From Dolomedes plantarius (taxonomy: Eukaryota > Arthropoda > Arachnida > Araneae > Dolomedidae): a DNA stretch of 64,000 bases. The notes below the pieces were generated by a model. That model was not told where the DNA came from, did no database searches, and was given only the letters and a program-made list of their open reading frames with translations. The position numbers were made by a program, and so were the translations under genes. Shown in pieces: positions 49,523 through 61,339 of the stretch. How positions within the stretch are numbered: the first letter of the stretch is position 1; each line of letters starts with the position of its first letter. The stretch lies in NCBI GenBank assembly GCA_907164885.2, contig OU015492.1, positions 194,708,724-194,772,723 on the forward strand, given 5' to 3'.

Positions 49523-51557
49523 TTACTTCTAATAGATTATAAATTTAATTTTACGTTATTTAGCAATTTTCGTAATTTTTTTAACTACTTGATCTTTAAA
49601 GCACTCTTAAAGCACTGTTAAATTGTGCTTCCCCTTTAATACCAATGTTGCAACGTATTTTCATTATTTTAATTAACTAACGCAAAGTGTACCCTTAACA
49701 CGTAACCAAACTTAAGAGCACCTATCTTGATAACTCATCGCATTCAGTACGGGAGTTACAACGAAAAGTTAGGCACTCCGAAAATGAATCCTATCGTATC
49801 GACTGGATATATTTCCCACTTGTATTACTATGTAATATTTATAAGAAGAATAAATGCCTTTTTGATAAATATTTGAATCAATTATTAAGTACAGTGATAC
49901 GACCTAAAATAGAATAATTAACACTTCCATGGTTAAACAGACAAGCTATTTATTAACAAAATTTAATAAATAGATATGGAACAAAATACTTTAAACAGAT
50001 TTTCCAATTCTAAGTGACTTCCTTTACGAATCTGAATTGGATTTTGAGGTTTAAATGATTAAAAATTCTCTGTGCAGCATATTAAAATCTCTAACTGACT
50101 AATTTTAAAATTCGAAGAAAAAAAATAAATATTGGGTATAAAGTCCATTCAAAGTTGAAGAAAAGATAACAAAATTTCTGGCTACGTATTGTGAAAATTT
50201 AAACATATTTTTATCTGGTTAAACGTAGGTTAAACGTATTTTTATCTCGTTTTCAATAACGTATAACAACATATTCAACTAATTTTTGAACTGAATCTAT
50301 AAAATCTAATTCTATTAAAAAGAAAAAAGATAAAATTCCTTTCGAAAAGTTTTCTTTCTAAATGCACGAAAATCTTTTTAAAAGTTATTGTTTTCTTTTT
50401 ACTCAGAAAAGCATATCTTTACGTTTCCATATTTTTATGATCCTTTCTGCTATGATAAAATTAGGGATTCAAAAAGATTGCAGACCGAAAAACCATCAAG
50501 AAAGTTTTTGTAAAGAGCAAATTCTGAGCATTATACTTTGAGTGGATATAGAATTCCAGGGTTATAATTATGTTGAAAAATTTGTTGATTAAAAAAATCC
50601 TTTTCAGTTTAATAAATTTGCAATTAGGTGACATCTAGGACAAAAACATTTTTTAAATCTTGTATATTCATCCCATTTATAGCTATTTTTATATAATCTT
50701 AATAATGAAATATTTGCAAAAATAGTGCCTGAAAGATGACAGATGATGTAATCCAAATTAAAGTTTTCAATTGATAGTAGTCGTGATCTAGCTATATTAT
50801 ATTTTACTGTATTCAGCTGAGAGAAAAACCCTATTTAGAGATTCTAATGAATAATGAATATTTTGTTTCTGTTTCACATTTTATTTGTAGCATTTTGTTA
50901 CGTAAATATATTTTTGGGGTGTTTTGTTGCGTGAAGCTTTAAGCAATTTTTGCTTATATCATATAACAATTGTTTTAAAGCAAATACTTGCACATTTAAT
51001 TTATTGAAATATTAAGGTTGATCATCTAAGTAAATTTTTTCTTAAAACATTTTCAAGCATTGTGTGAACAGAACATACTCGCTCAGCCCTTGCCTTGGAA
51101 CTGAGTTTCAATATTATCAAATTTATGATTCATCGAATTTCAGGCTTCGAATCTTCCGGTTTCATTGAAAGTGGAGGAAAGTAATGATTACCTGGCTAAA
51201 AGAAGTTCGTTTTTAAAACTTCGTAGAAATTCGTGTTTAATATATATTGATATATTATTTAATATTCAATGTTATAAAGCAAGACAATCTCATTTCAAAA
51301 TTAAAATCGTACGCAACATTATCAAAAAGTAACTTGATTCGGTAGAAGAAATCTGGGCAGAATTTGCAGATATCTACATTTCCATTAAAAATCACATTTC
51401 ATTTCGATTTCTCTTGAAGATGATTACCTTGCATGCTTGTTCAGGGGCATCCTGCCAAACAGTTAGAAAATACCCTATTTCAACCTTGATCATAAATAAA
51501 TAATTGCGTGCAAAAATTTCAGGGTCAATTTGACAGTATATCTTAAAGCTGTGAAAT
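49523..51557. other. Unassigned; contains a dispersed repeat at about 49985-50212
   Basis: 49985-50212 resembles 53195-53415 ('gacttcctttacgaat', 'attttgaggtttaaat', 'attaaaatctct', 'ctggctacgtattgtgaaaa'). The rest is featureless AT-rich DNA. An acceptor-like 'catcgaatttcag' ends at about 51143 and is followed by a 60-codon open stretch with no donor. Confidence 0.55.
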
Positions 51558-52373
51558 ATGACTAATATCCCCCTTCATTACAGTGTACTCATCCCTCTAA
51601 GAAGATGTTTAACTCCTCCTGGCGTAAGGTCAGCAAATACATTCTTATCAACGCGCATAGAACTAAACGCCGAGTTTGTATATCTATCCGTTGAGGAGAA
51701 CGAGGAAATACCTCCATCTGGCAGAAAGTTAACGATCTGCTGTTTTCGTTCCCAAGAAACAAAATCTATGCATCTATATTTTCCAATTCTAAAAATTACC
51801 ATTCCCATATACGTCCCCATTCGATTGGTTCAAACCCAGTTTTGTTTTGCAAGTATCCATACTCCAGTCAGCAAACACCAGGGAGAAATCTTGTTTTCAT
51901 CCGAACCGTAGAGGAATTAACTGGGTCGCAAGCAACCCAGTGTACATTCAGGGGCCCGGGAAAAAGCTGTTGTGCCGAGAACAAACTGTGGCATGTAATT
52001 TGATTTGGTTGCAGTTTTCACAGAGATACATTTCCTGAAGTACACAGGGAGGGTGCAGGCAGTCGTCTCTCCCAGAAGAAAGAGAAGTGGGCGGGAGGGG
52101 GCAGGCAAGGCTCCGAGTATGGAACGCAAACAGCAAGGAAACGAAACAACAAGGGTTTGCTTTCCAAACACTTTTATCGCGCGCGGCAAAAATGAATTTC
52201 GCTTTTCCCTCTCCAATATTTCTCTCGTTCTCCTCAGCACGGACAGACCGTCAATTGTTTTCCCGAAATCCGCCTTCCATTCCCGTTTGCTTTTCCCATT
52301 TTTTGAGTTTGTCTGTCCTCCATTCGATCTGCGCTACGAGGTACGGATCTGTTTGCCCGCCTTCCGATTTTAC

Positions 52374-52416
52374 CTTCGCTTGGATACTCTCCGTCTTCAC
52401 ACACACGGGCCGCCAT
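52374..52416 (-). CDS. Candidate first coding exon (MAARVCEDGEYPSE)
   Basis: On the minus strand, ggaagATGGCGGCC gives both a good initiation context and the AAGATGGCGGC word bound by YY1-type factors at many animal start sites. The frame reads MAARVCEDGEYPSE and then meets GAAG/GTAAAA, a usable but not strong donor (GT at 52372-52373). Without splicing, the frame goes on to a stop near 52234 (60 codons, basic). The upstream TATA box and local CpG content support a gene start. No downstream exon was found, so the product is unknown. Confidence 0.28.
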
Positions 52417-52467
52417 CTTCCAGTTGTAGTTTTCACGGTCTGGGGAGCGTATTATCTGCAGGGTAAA

Positions 52468-52475
52468 TTTATATA
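52468..52475 (-). promoter_or_regulatory. Candidate TATA box
   Basis: The minus strand reads TATATAAA within 'gtatataaattt'. About 25-30 nt downstream lies 'tccccagacc' (near 52440), a plausible start site. An ATG in a strong context follows 51 nt after the box. Confidence 0.3.
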
Positions 52476-52523
52476 CATTAATTTGACTATTTGATGTTAC
52501 CCAGACGAATTTCTCGTGGGGTT

Positions 52524-53240
52524 TGCAAACACGGGTAAACGTCAGCTGCAGCTAAGCCTGGAGTAACTAATGGCTTTTTATCTATGCCAAATATTTTTTT
52601 TAAAAAAATGGAAGACATAAAACTGCAATGGACAACAGATTAAGATACTGCAGTGAGTCCTGAATAGCTCTTAAGAATGCTTGAATCTGCTGGTTGAAAA
52701 CCTAAACCCATTTGAAAGCAATCCACGAGGGGTTTTGTTTATCTATTTAAGTCTTTTCCGAAATGTATCCTCTCCGGAATCATTATGGTCAACGAACAGT
52801 CTTGCAAGGGTTTATGAGATGAGGTGCCTTTTAATAAAATTTAACAGATTTTCTGATTCTATGTGACTTCCTTTACGAATCAGAGTGCAAACACGGGTAA
52901 ACGTCAGCTGCACTAAGCCCGGAGTAACTAATGGCTTTTTATCTATGCCAAATATTTTTAAAAAAAAAATGGAAGACATAAAACTGCAATGGACAACAGA
53001 TTAAGATACTGCAGGTGAGTCCTGAATAGCTCTTAAGAAATGCTTGAATCTGCTGTTGAAAACCTAACCCATTTTGAAAGCAATCCCGAGGGTTTTGTTT
53101 ATCTATTTAAGGCTTTCCGAAATGTATCCTCCGGAATCATTATGGTCAACGAAAAAGTCTGCAAGGGTTATGAGATGAGGTGCCTTTTAATAAATTTAAC
53201 CGATTTTCTGATTCTGTGACTTCCTTTACGAATTAGAGTT
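52524..53240. repeat. 362-bp tandem duplication
   Basis: Copy 1 is 52524-52885 and copy 2 is 52886 to about 53240. Both start 'tgcaaacacgggtaaacgtc' and end 'gacttcctttacgaat'. Differences are mostly single-base gains or losses in short runs, so it is recent. Confidence 0.95.
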
Positions 53241-53415
53241 GCATTTTGAGGTTTAAATCTTCACTGATAATAAAAAATCTCTCTCTGCAGCTTATTAAAA
53301 TCTCTAAACTGACTAATTTTCAAGAAAAACAAAAAGATAAGTACTGGGAACGAAATCGTTCAGAGTCAAGAATAGATGACAAAAATTCTGGCTACGTATT
53401 GTGAAAATTTAATTG
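53195..53415. repeat. Dispersed repeat, second copy
   Basis: It matches 49985-50212 in the same orientation and runs into the right end of the 362-bp duplication, so the duplicated unit was probably part of this longer repeat. Confidence 0.75.
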
Positions 53416-55639
53416 GAAATAACTCCAGTTACTCGGTTTACGGCTAGAGCTCGAGAAACAAGGTTGAAATCTTCTTGCGTGATATTGGCGATTATGTGAA
53501 TTTATTAAAACGGCATATTCGTATTCTACCACTATCATCAATTTCTGTTAATTAGACTTTCCAAATACATTAGAATCAAACCTAATATCGAAGACGGGCT
53601 GAAACACTGCATCAACATATGTCAATTCAACGATGAAATATTAAACCAAGTTATTAGAGAGATGGAGTCCAGAATCAGCATAATTTTATCACAATTAGTT
53701 TTTCCTTTTGCTGATTTTTCAAAAGCAGTAATAAAGAACACAGTTGTCTTATTTAATGTTTCATTTATAATATGACTTTCATATGAATAAATTCCCTCTC
53801 TAAAAGCACTGTTGCATTAAGGTCTTGATAAAACTATGGTGAAACGGACAGTTCATAAAAAAATATGCATGGTTTCCGTGCGTTTAGAAAATCCGGTAAA
53901 TTAAATTTGGGAAGCTCTGGTATAATTAATGCAGTCAATAGTTCCACAGAACTTTGTTTCATCAGCCTGTTTAACTGCCAACAAATGCAAATGTCTATTC
54001 TAAAAAGAAAAATGGAATTGTTTATCATATTCTAGGGATGTTAATCAGTAAGTTACCGAAACAAAAGCGAATAGCAATGAGGATTATTATGCGTGTATTG
54101 TAACAATTATCAAGGGTACCAGTAAAAAAAAAACTTTGTTACAGTCAAGCTAATACGAAAATTTAACTCGCAAAACGATATATCTTATTGTATCTTAATG
54201 ACATATGTCGTGCATAGGTTAGGACAATTTTTTAGAAATGCTATGCTGAAGGAGAAGTTTTGAGGTTTAAAGAAAAAAAAAAAGAAAAAAAAAACTACTG
54301 ATTTACATAAAATAACCAATAAAGGAAAAAAATAGTCTCTGTTCGACATATCTTGCAGTCAGTTTAAATCCTATATATGACACAGTAGATTTGCAAATAA
54401 AAAGTGGATTTGAAGGTAACCAAAGCGCAAACAAGTATAAAAGAATCCGAGAAGCACTGTTTTTCATGTTTTCCCTATTAATAACCAATAGGAACGATAT
54501 CCTCTGGATCTGCTAAAGTGCAGACCCGATCACTGATATATTAGCAGAAATGTTTACTGAATTTGTGGAAGCGAAAAGTTGATTTCCTCCTAACTCAGTT
54601 AGCATAATAAGCTATTCGAGAAATAACTCCCCTGGGGATTTCGGAGTCTTGCTTCTGAACTGAATAATATAATAGGTTTTATACTTTTTCAAACTGAGGA
54701 ACAGCATAAATGTATTCGATAAAACACTTACACGGAAGAATCGAATATGTAATAGCAATGAGGACATCAAATTGTCCGACGAAAATAGGCATTGAAATTG
54801 TGACTGATCTATGAAAGGAAAGATAAAAATAAATAGCCGAGCTTCCATAAAATCGTTAGAATGGCGGGGGTAATAAATTCACGGCATTAAAAAAAAAAAA
54901 ACTACTTCACTGAATGCTACTTAACATGGTTTTATGTGCTTTTTGAATACTTGCATCCATAATTATTTTTAAATTAAATATCTCGGGAATTCAGTCCGAC
55001 AGAAGGAAATTTAATTAGTCCCGAATCTAATCTCAAAAAGGTTCCATGAGTGTTTTTTTCTAATTAATTAAAGTCATTGTTTTCTGAGATCTATTTAATA
55101 AACAAAAAAAGTATAAAAGAGGAAAATGAAGACATTGAATAAAAAAATGTCAAACGAAAAGTCGAAAAAGCTTTAACGAATGGTATAATTTTTTTTAAAC
55201 AAAATTACAAAGTAACAAGAATTGAGGGAGAAGGCAAGCTATTTTGTAAACCATATGAAAGGTTTATTGAACATTTGAATTAATATTCCAGATAAATTAG
55301 AGATTTGGATAACTATTTTCGAGATAAATTTTGCAATATGAACTTACATATGAAGAATGGTAGCTTTGGGTTACACAAAAATCGTTTTAAATTACACCTT
55401 CAAATATTTGTCGGTTTATACTTCTCACTCAGTTCGCATTTTTAGGATCGGGGGGGATGCAACATTTCAATTTTCCTGTTTATTAGCATTTTATTATGAT
55501 TTCCTCCCTCTAATATCACTTAATTTAAAGATTTAATATGCATGCTTAAAAATGCTCAAAAATTTTTATAATTTGAAAGGTTAAAGAAGTTTTCATACAT
55601 TTGCTGGACCTAACGGTTGTATTTGCGAATTTATTTTCC
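53416..55639. other. Unassigned AT-rich sequence
   Basis: Minus frames at 53834-54028, 54303-54488 and 54612-54848 have no motif. A-run-rich patch at about 54272-54297 and G-run at about 55449. Confidence 0.5.
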
Positions 55640-55786
55640 TTTTAACGTAGGATTACGTTATTACGTTTCTTATCGCGAGTTATAATTTGGCAGCGCGCCA
55701 AACCCCGAGTCTGTATCGCTTGGATAAGCAGTAAACAGTTAAACAGAAAAGTACCAAAATGCGTCAAAATTTTAACATATATATAT

Positions 55787-55877
<91 letters not shown>

Positions 55878-55883
55878 CATACA

Positions 55884-55942
<59 letters not shown>

Positions 55943-55952
55943 TATATAAAAT

Positions 55953-55988
<36 letters not shown>

Positions 55989-56107
55989 ATATAATATATA
56001 CATACATAGATATAAACACATACATACATATGCATACAAAAGAGGTAAGCAACGATAAGTAATCCTACGTTAATAACCCGCGGTAGTTTCGTTAGAAGAG
56101 ACTACTT
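55640..56107 (-). repeat. Hairpin-ended repeat (family C), copy 3, inverted
   Basis: It is the reverse complement of copies 1 and 2: 'ttaacgtaggattacgtta' start, 'ggcagcgcgccaaaccc', 'gcttggataagcagtaaaca', a long TA/TACA tract (55778-56000), 'aagaggtaagcaacgataag', 'taatcctacgttaataaccc' and the hairpin 'ggtagtttcg...gactac'. The microsatellite sits in the same internal place. Confidence 0.87.
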
Positions 56108-56659
56108 GACATTTTTTTTTTCACAAAGCAAAAGTTTGAAAATAATCAGTCAGGATTTCTAAAAACTTTATTTATATTCTATAGTCACTTTAAAGGGAAA
56201 ATAAAAACATTTATCCCTAGAAATTATTGTTTCAGTGAGAATATTTTTAGAATTTTAATTCCAGGTCAAAAAATTCTTGGATACAGTACAGTGAAAACTG
56301 AAGAAAGGAAAAGAAACACTGTAAAAAAATTATAGAGATACCTTACATAGAATTTAAGATACATTCTTAAAAAGACGAGAAATCATAGAAAACGCCATTT
56401 CAAGGTAAATAAGCGAAAATTACAAATGTACAGCAGAGACAAAACAAAAGATTGTAAGAACAAAAAGATTGTAACTCATAATGCAATAATCGGAGAAATA
56501 GCCTGTTTGCATTAATTGTGTCTAAAAACTTTATAGCATGTATTAAGTTATGGAAATAAATATATGCTTTTTTCCCAAATGTGCATCAGATCTTTAAAAA
56601 TTATTTTTTAACCTTTTCCTTACGGGATGGGATAGTATGTGTCCCAACAGTACGGGCCC
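56108..56659. other. Unassigned sequence
   Basis: Nothing recognised. Confidence 0.5.
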
Positions 56660-56699
56660 AAGAAGAAATATATGTATACATATACACACATACACACAT

Positions 56700-56732
<33 letters not shown>

Positions 56733-57000
56733 ATTATATATTATATATATACAGTGGAATCTCGTTCGATCGTTCCCCGAATCATCGTTTTCCCGTATGT
56801 GTCGCTTATTTCACCCAGTCCTAACGATCATATTGCTTTGTTATGTTCCCGCATCTATCGTTTTCCCGCATTTATCGTTCAGTTCAGTCGGTCCACTGGA
56901 AAACGATAGATCGAGATTCCACTGTATATATTATATATATATATATATAATATATATATATATATATTATATATATATATTTATATTATATATATAACCC
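56660..57000. repeat. CA and TA microsatellites flanking a MITE
   Basis: TACA/CA (56668-56720), TA (56721-56750) and more TA (56925-56996) surround the 173-bp MITE, which appears to have inserted into a TA tract. Confidence 0.93.
56752..56924. mobile_element. pogo/Tigger-like MITE, copy 2
   Basis: CAGTGGAATCTCGTTCGATC at the left. At the right, 'gatagatcgagattccactg', nearly the exact inverse. TA flanks. Colinear with 1788-1963. Confidence 0.93.
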
Positions 57001-57155
57001 CCTTAATGGCCTTCTTACAAAGGGAATACGAAATTTTCCGTTCAATTGAGGGAATCGGAAAAATAGGCCCCGTAAGCTAAAGGTTAATTTCCTTTCTATT
57101 TCGATAAATTTGATTCTTAAGATTGAATTATGTTTTTATTTAAAATTATTTTTAG
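57001..57155. other. Spacer, nothing recognised
   Basis: No feature. Confidence 0.4.
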
Positions 57156-57321
57156 ATACTTCTAACTATGCACCAGGGATAAGAAGACCCTAACGAATTA
57201 CTAAAGGTGAGTTTCTTTTCCCTATGAGTTTAACAAGATATTCCTACTACTTTTCTATTTTGCCTTTTTCAGAATACCGGAAGGAGTTATTTTCTAAAGG
57301 AAAATAAATTGCTCAAACAAG
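57156..57321 (+). other. Two exon-like segments 66 nt apart
   Basis: Segment 1 (57156-57206) follows 'ttatttttag' and ends AAAG/GTGAGT. Segment 2 (57273-57321) follows a good pyrimidine tract 'tttgcctttttcag' and ends CAAG/GTGAGA. Segment 1 has stops in all frames. Segment 2 is open in one frame (NTGRSYFLKENKLLKQ). They could be leader or lncRNA exons, or chance. No transcript evidence is available. Confidence 0.25.
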
Positions 57322-57660
57322 GTGAGAAAAGGAGGAATCGCAAACACAGCTCCTAATATTGAGATTATTACCCATTAAAAGGGAATCAGTTCTTTGACAG
57401 GATGATATATTTACTTTTCTGTAGTGTAGTTATAATGACTGCCTTCGGTTTGTTTTCGAGGTCTGAGTTTAGGATTGAAGTTACATTACACGATGGCGAT
57501 TCAAATACCTCTTACGATTTGGAGCGTTTCTAGGAAGTTACAACTCGTTAAAAAATTTCAGGATATCTATGAAAAAATATGAGTTAATGCAATACGTTAT
57601 TAACTCTAAAAGGCAGAAATTTTAGAAGCCTCGTGAATCTGTTCGTACCTGAAAAGAAAG
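57322..57660. other. Unassigned sequence
   Basis: No feature seen. Confidence 0.5.
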
Positions 57661-57662
57661 TA

Positions 57663-58079
57663 CAGTAAAACCTGTTTTATCCGGACTAACATGTTCATAG
57701 GCAATCCGGGTAATAAGCAAAACAAAATCATTAACAAAGCAGACTCACCGTTTATCACGATAAAAAACTATGTTTTGTAACAAAAATACATAGTATTGTT
57801 TACTAGACATTAAAAAATATAAAAAAAAACTTTTCACACTATTTCTTAACAAGGAATTGGTAAGTGTGGTAAAGATTCCTTAAACTCAACAAAAAGCATT
57901 TATTACCATGATTATTGTAGAATCTATGCATGAACTGTACATTGCATCAAACTAAAAAGCGAATATTTGACGCACTTGTAGTTACGTTCTTGCTGTCATA
58001 GTTAAAAATTATTATCTAATATGGACATTAAATAAAAATAATGTCTACAAATCTGATCCGGATAAACGAGGGATTACTG
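57663..58079. mobile_element. pogo-like MITE, 417 bp
   Basis: TA at 57661-57662 and 58080-58081. The ends are CAGTAAAACCTGTTTTATCC (left) and, reversed, CAGTAATCCCTCGTTTATCC (right), followed by 'gga' on both sides. No coding sequence. Confidence 0.9.
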
Positions 58080-58238
58080 TATCTAAATTTTTAAGGAATT
58101 ATGGGCCTAAAATTTAATTTGGGGAGGAACTCTTTTACATACTGATTTCATCATTGTATTAGTTTGGTAAATCAAGAAATTTAAGTTTTCGAACAGAATT
58201 TCATAATTCTGAATTCAGCCAATAGAATTTCGCTTTGG

Positions 58239-58570
58239 ACGAAGGTAGCCTAGTGGTAGCGTGTCTGCTTTCGGTTCTAAGGGTGCTCGGATCGAATCCC
58301 GACGAGCGCCATTAACTACTTCCTTATCTAGGCGGGATATGGGCACGTTTAATCCGTAGACCAGAAAGTCCCTCTACAAGGTTAGAGAAGGTGGTTGAGG
58401 GTACGATCCTCCCACATGTTGCCCTTGCAGTAGCTCGGTCGAAATTGAGGTGGCACGTGGCTAAATTGGACTCCAACCCTTGTGCTGCCATTATAAACCG
58501 AAACCCCAACCCCTCAGTCTGCAAGCTTATATGGACATGCTCCAGAATACTTCCGGTCTGGGGGCATTAG
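58239..58570 (+). mobile_element. tRNA-derived SINE (family 2)
   Basis: The head 'gtagcctagtggtagcgtgt' (A box) and 'ctcggatcgaatcccgacga' (B box) are at tRNA spacing. The body contains 'tagaccagaaagtccctcta', 'gtggttgagggtacgatcct' and 'gtcgaaattgaggtggcacg'. A fragment of the body occurs at 32865-32985. It differs from SINE family 1. Confidence 0.85.
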
Positions 58571-59677
58571 AAACAGAACTTTGTAGAGTTCCCCTATAAA
58601 TTTTAAATACTAACTTTATTTCCTGGACTAAATAATGGTTATGCCACTTTTACAAAACCATGCATCTATAAAAGCATTTTAGAATTAGATTGGTGAGAAT
58701 TCCAGATAAAATCTTCATTGAGGAACATCCGTATTTAGTATTTTGAGAAACTATCTGGTATATTTCTTTAACTTTATGCTAATTCTTTTTCTGCCTTGCT
58801 TCGGAATACTTGCGAAGTCTGCAATATAAGACCGGAGCTGAAGTTTTAATTAGTTAGTAACCATTAAACTAGCCAGCTGCGATACTTAAAGGTAGCTACC
58901 GAGTTGGACGCAGTTACTTAATCAATCCAGTTGTTAAGAATGTTAGTAGAGTTCAGATGTATGCATTGTATTACGTTGAAATGCATTAAGCACTTTTGGT
59001 GTACTTAAATCGTGTCAGTGTTTTCTTATAAGAATCTGGTGAATTCGAGTAGGATCTCTTTGGGTTGACAGACATCTTAAGCGTATTAAGCAAACCATGG
59101 ACATAGATTCCGAATATAATTAGATTTTAGCAATGAACGAAAATAAACTTACAACCCAAAAGGAAATACAAACTGAAAATAAAAGGCATGCATGGCAATT
59201 TTAAACTTTGTTTTAAAAGAGCTGATTGTACAGCTTGAGAAAGATAGCCTATGAAAAACTTATAATATATTGATACAAGTATATACATACGACGGTTTGT
59301 TGCATGCATCTTTATCGCAGTACATCTCCATGTTATTTTGATATTCATACTTCCTATAACGTCATACTACAAATGTATTAGTAAATAAATTGATAGAGAT
59401 GAATAAATAAGAGACAAATTTAACGAATACCCGGCACATGACTACCCCAGTGCAATCCTTTGTTAGACGAGCAAAAACTTAAGTTGTACTGTAATCTCAT
59501 CTCGTGAGCAACTTTCTTCTCTTCATCTACTTTTATTTTATTTGCTCAAGAAATCTAAGTTCCTGAACCCATTCCTCGAACTCAGAGTTCCTTTCATCAC
59601 ATTTATTTATTTTCTCAATCCCGTACCAGGACGAAATGAGCAACGAGAAATATCTAAAACAAAATAAATCCATCTAT
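58571..59677. other. Unassigned sequence
   Basis: The minus frame 59127-59348 has no motif. Nothing else. Confidence 0.5.
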
Positions 59678-59715
59678 CATATATATATATATATATATAG
59701 ATATATAGATATATT
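59678..59715. repeat. Short (TA)n microsatellite
   Basis: TA with GATA interruptions. Confidence 0.93.
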
Positions 59716-60749
59716 TTCCAGTCAATACTAAATGAGAGTGAAGCAATAGGATTTTGTAATCGGATTTGATGCCATCTATCCAGAGAGAGCTCGGAGTCGG
59801 TATTATTTCTCTGAATTAGATTACAACACGTGGGCCCCCGAAGCTATCCCCCTCTTTTTTCTGCTCTCTAAAGTGATTTTTATTTCTCCCTTAAAAAAAA
59901 AAAAGGACAAACATATCCTTAGATGTGATTATTATTAGCTGAGAGCGAGCGACAAAGCAATTGTTTGCAAATGACTCCGAAGCCTCATTGCAGTGAGTTA
60001 TTATAGAGATATAAAAGAGGAGATTTGAGAGGGGCAAAGCCACCGGGATTAGATACTGAGAGACGGGATAGGTAAATAAAAACGTCGCAATGAATGTTTT
60101 TCTGCGACACTTTTGTTCCCCCCCCCTCTCCCCTCTTATCTGCGCGTTAAAAAATGCCATCTAATGAGAGAGTCTAAAGAAATATGTTTTTCGGGTTTTA
60201 CTTTATTTCAGCTCGAACAAAAGAAAACCTTAAGACTCGATTTCTTTCTCGCTCTAATGGCTTAGAAACGAACGTAAAGATATTTTGGGTAAATATTATT
60301 CAAGAAAGGATTTCCTTCCCTCCCGTAACGTCATAGTGCTCGTTTTAGTGATATTCCATTTTATTTCTTAATGACTCTAGTGCGGCAAGTATTTTTTTAT
60401 TTATTTTTTTTGGCTTTGAATTGAAAGACAACTGTTTAAATAATAATGTATTTCAGCCGCAGAGAGAATTTACACCAGCGCAAAACAAGCAAATTGCGTT
60501 GCGTGAACAGCACAAATGAACACAGATCGCATTTACTTGTATTTTCATCCATGACTAAAATATAGGTTCTATTGCACGTTTCTTATAATTTGATTAAGAG
60601 ACAGTTTTAAATTCATGGACCTGAAACTCAAATTTCTTTAGAAAAATTTTGTTCTAAATAGACAACTTGACTGGTCACAGAATCCACTCATAGGACAATC
60701 TACTTTTTGAAAAGACCCCTCCATACCACAACGATATTCCCCAGTTAAC
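59716..60749. other. Unique sequence, no gene recognised
   Basis: Repeat-poor and less AT-rich at 59750-60170. The 89-codon minus frame 59891-60160 has no motif. Confidence 0.45.
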
Positions 60750-60757
60750 CTCATAAC

Positions 60758-61243
60758 TAGGGGTACATAAATTTTCATAAAAAATATCCAAATTTCGCAA
60801 AAAAATTACAGTATATAAAATTTCGCATTTTTTCGCGAATATATATATATATATATATGTATGTATATATATAAATTTAAAAATTTACATTTATTAAAAT
60901 AATCACAATTTTACATACTTGGATAGGTAAGTATCAAAATTCTTGGTTAAAGCTAACATTATAGTAGTCTCCACATTCTCTTCCTCAAGTCTTTAGCAAC
61001 AAGTTATAAGCAAATTTCGAGAGTGAGATCTCAGTTCAAGACCGTGGATAGTCTTAGATAAGCAATTATGTTAATGAACTATTACTATTATTACTTAATT
61101 TCGCTGAAAAAGCCGTTTATCACGGAGTTTTCGCCGAAAAGTAGTAAAAAAAAAAAAAATAATTTTCGCCTTTATTCGCTCATATCGGCAAATTTCGCAT
61201 TCATTCGCATCTATTTCGGAAATGCGAAAATTACGTATCCCTA
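60758..61243. mobile_element. hAT-type MITE, 486 bp, exact target duplication
   Basis: CTCATAAC at 60750-60757 and 61244-61251. The ends are TAGGGGTACATAAATTTTC and, reversed, TAGGGATACGTAATTTTCGC. The interior is full of 'tttcgc'/'gcgaaa' words, a common hAT subterminal pattern, and contains a TA tract (60839-60870). Confidence 0.88.
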
Positions 61244-61339
61244 CTCATAACTAATTTGAAACAGTTTTCAAGTAGCTCATTGCATGTCCTATTTTTAAAA
61301 ATAGAAAAGATACAAGTCTAAAATAAAAACAAGAAAAAG

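Larger units (their letters stand above)
51558..52480. other. G+C- and CpG-richer block
   Basis: This is the most G+C-rich kilobase of the window. Long frames are open in several frames on both strands (up to 153 codons at 52005-52466). That is expected when stop codons are rare, so none is called by itself. Words such as 'atcgcgcgcggc' and the AAGATGGCGGC context at 52409-52421 suggest a promoter-proximal region. Proposed orientation: minus. Confidence 0.4.

Noticed and set aside
51130..51330. Open stretch of about 60 codons after a 'tttcag' acceptor-like site
   Set aside because: No donor site before the stop, AT-rich composition and no motif. Such stretches are expected by chance.
52005..52494. 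Overlapping plus-strand frames of 153 and 135 codons
   Set aside because: Three or more frames on both strands are open in this G+C-rich block, so openness is not evidence of coding. I see no domain or motif in them.
58239..58312. Functional tRNA gene
   Set aside because: A and B boxes are present but the acceptor stem does not close, and a SINE body follows directly.
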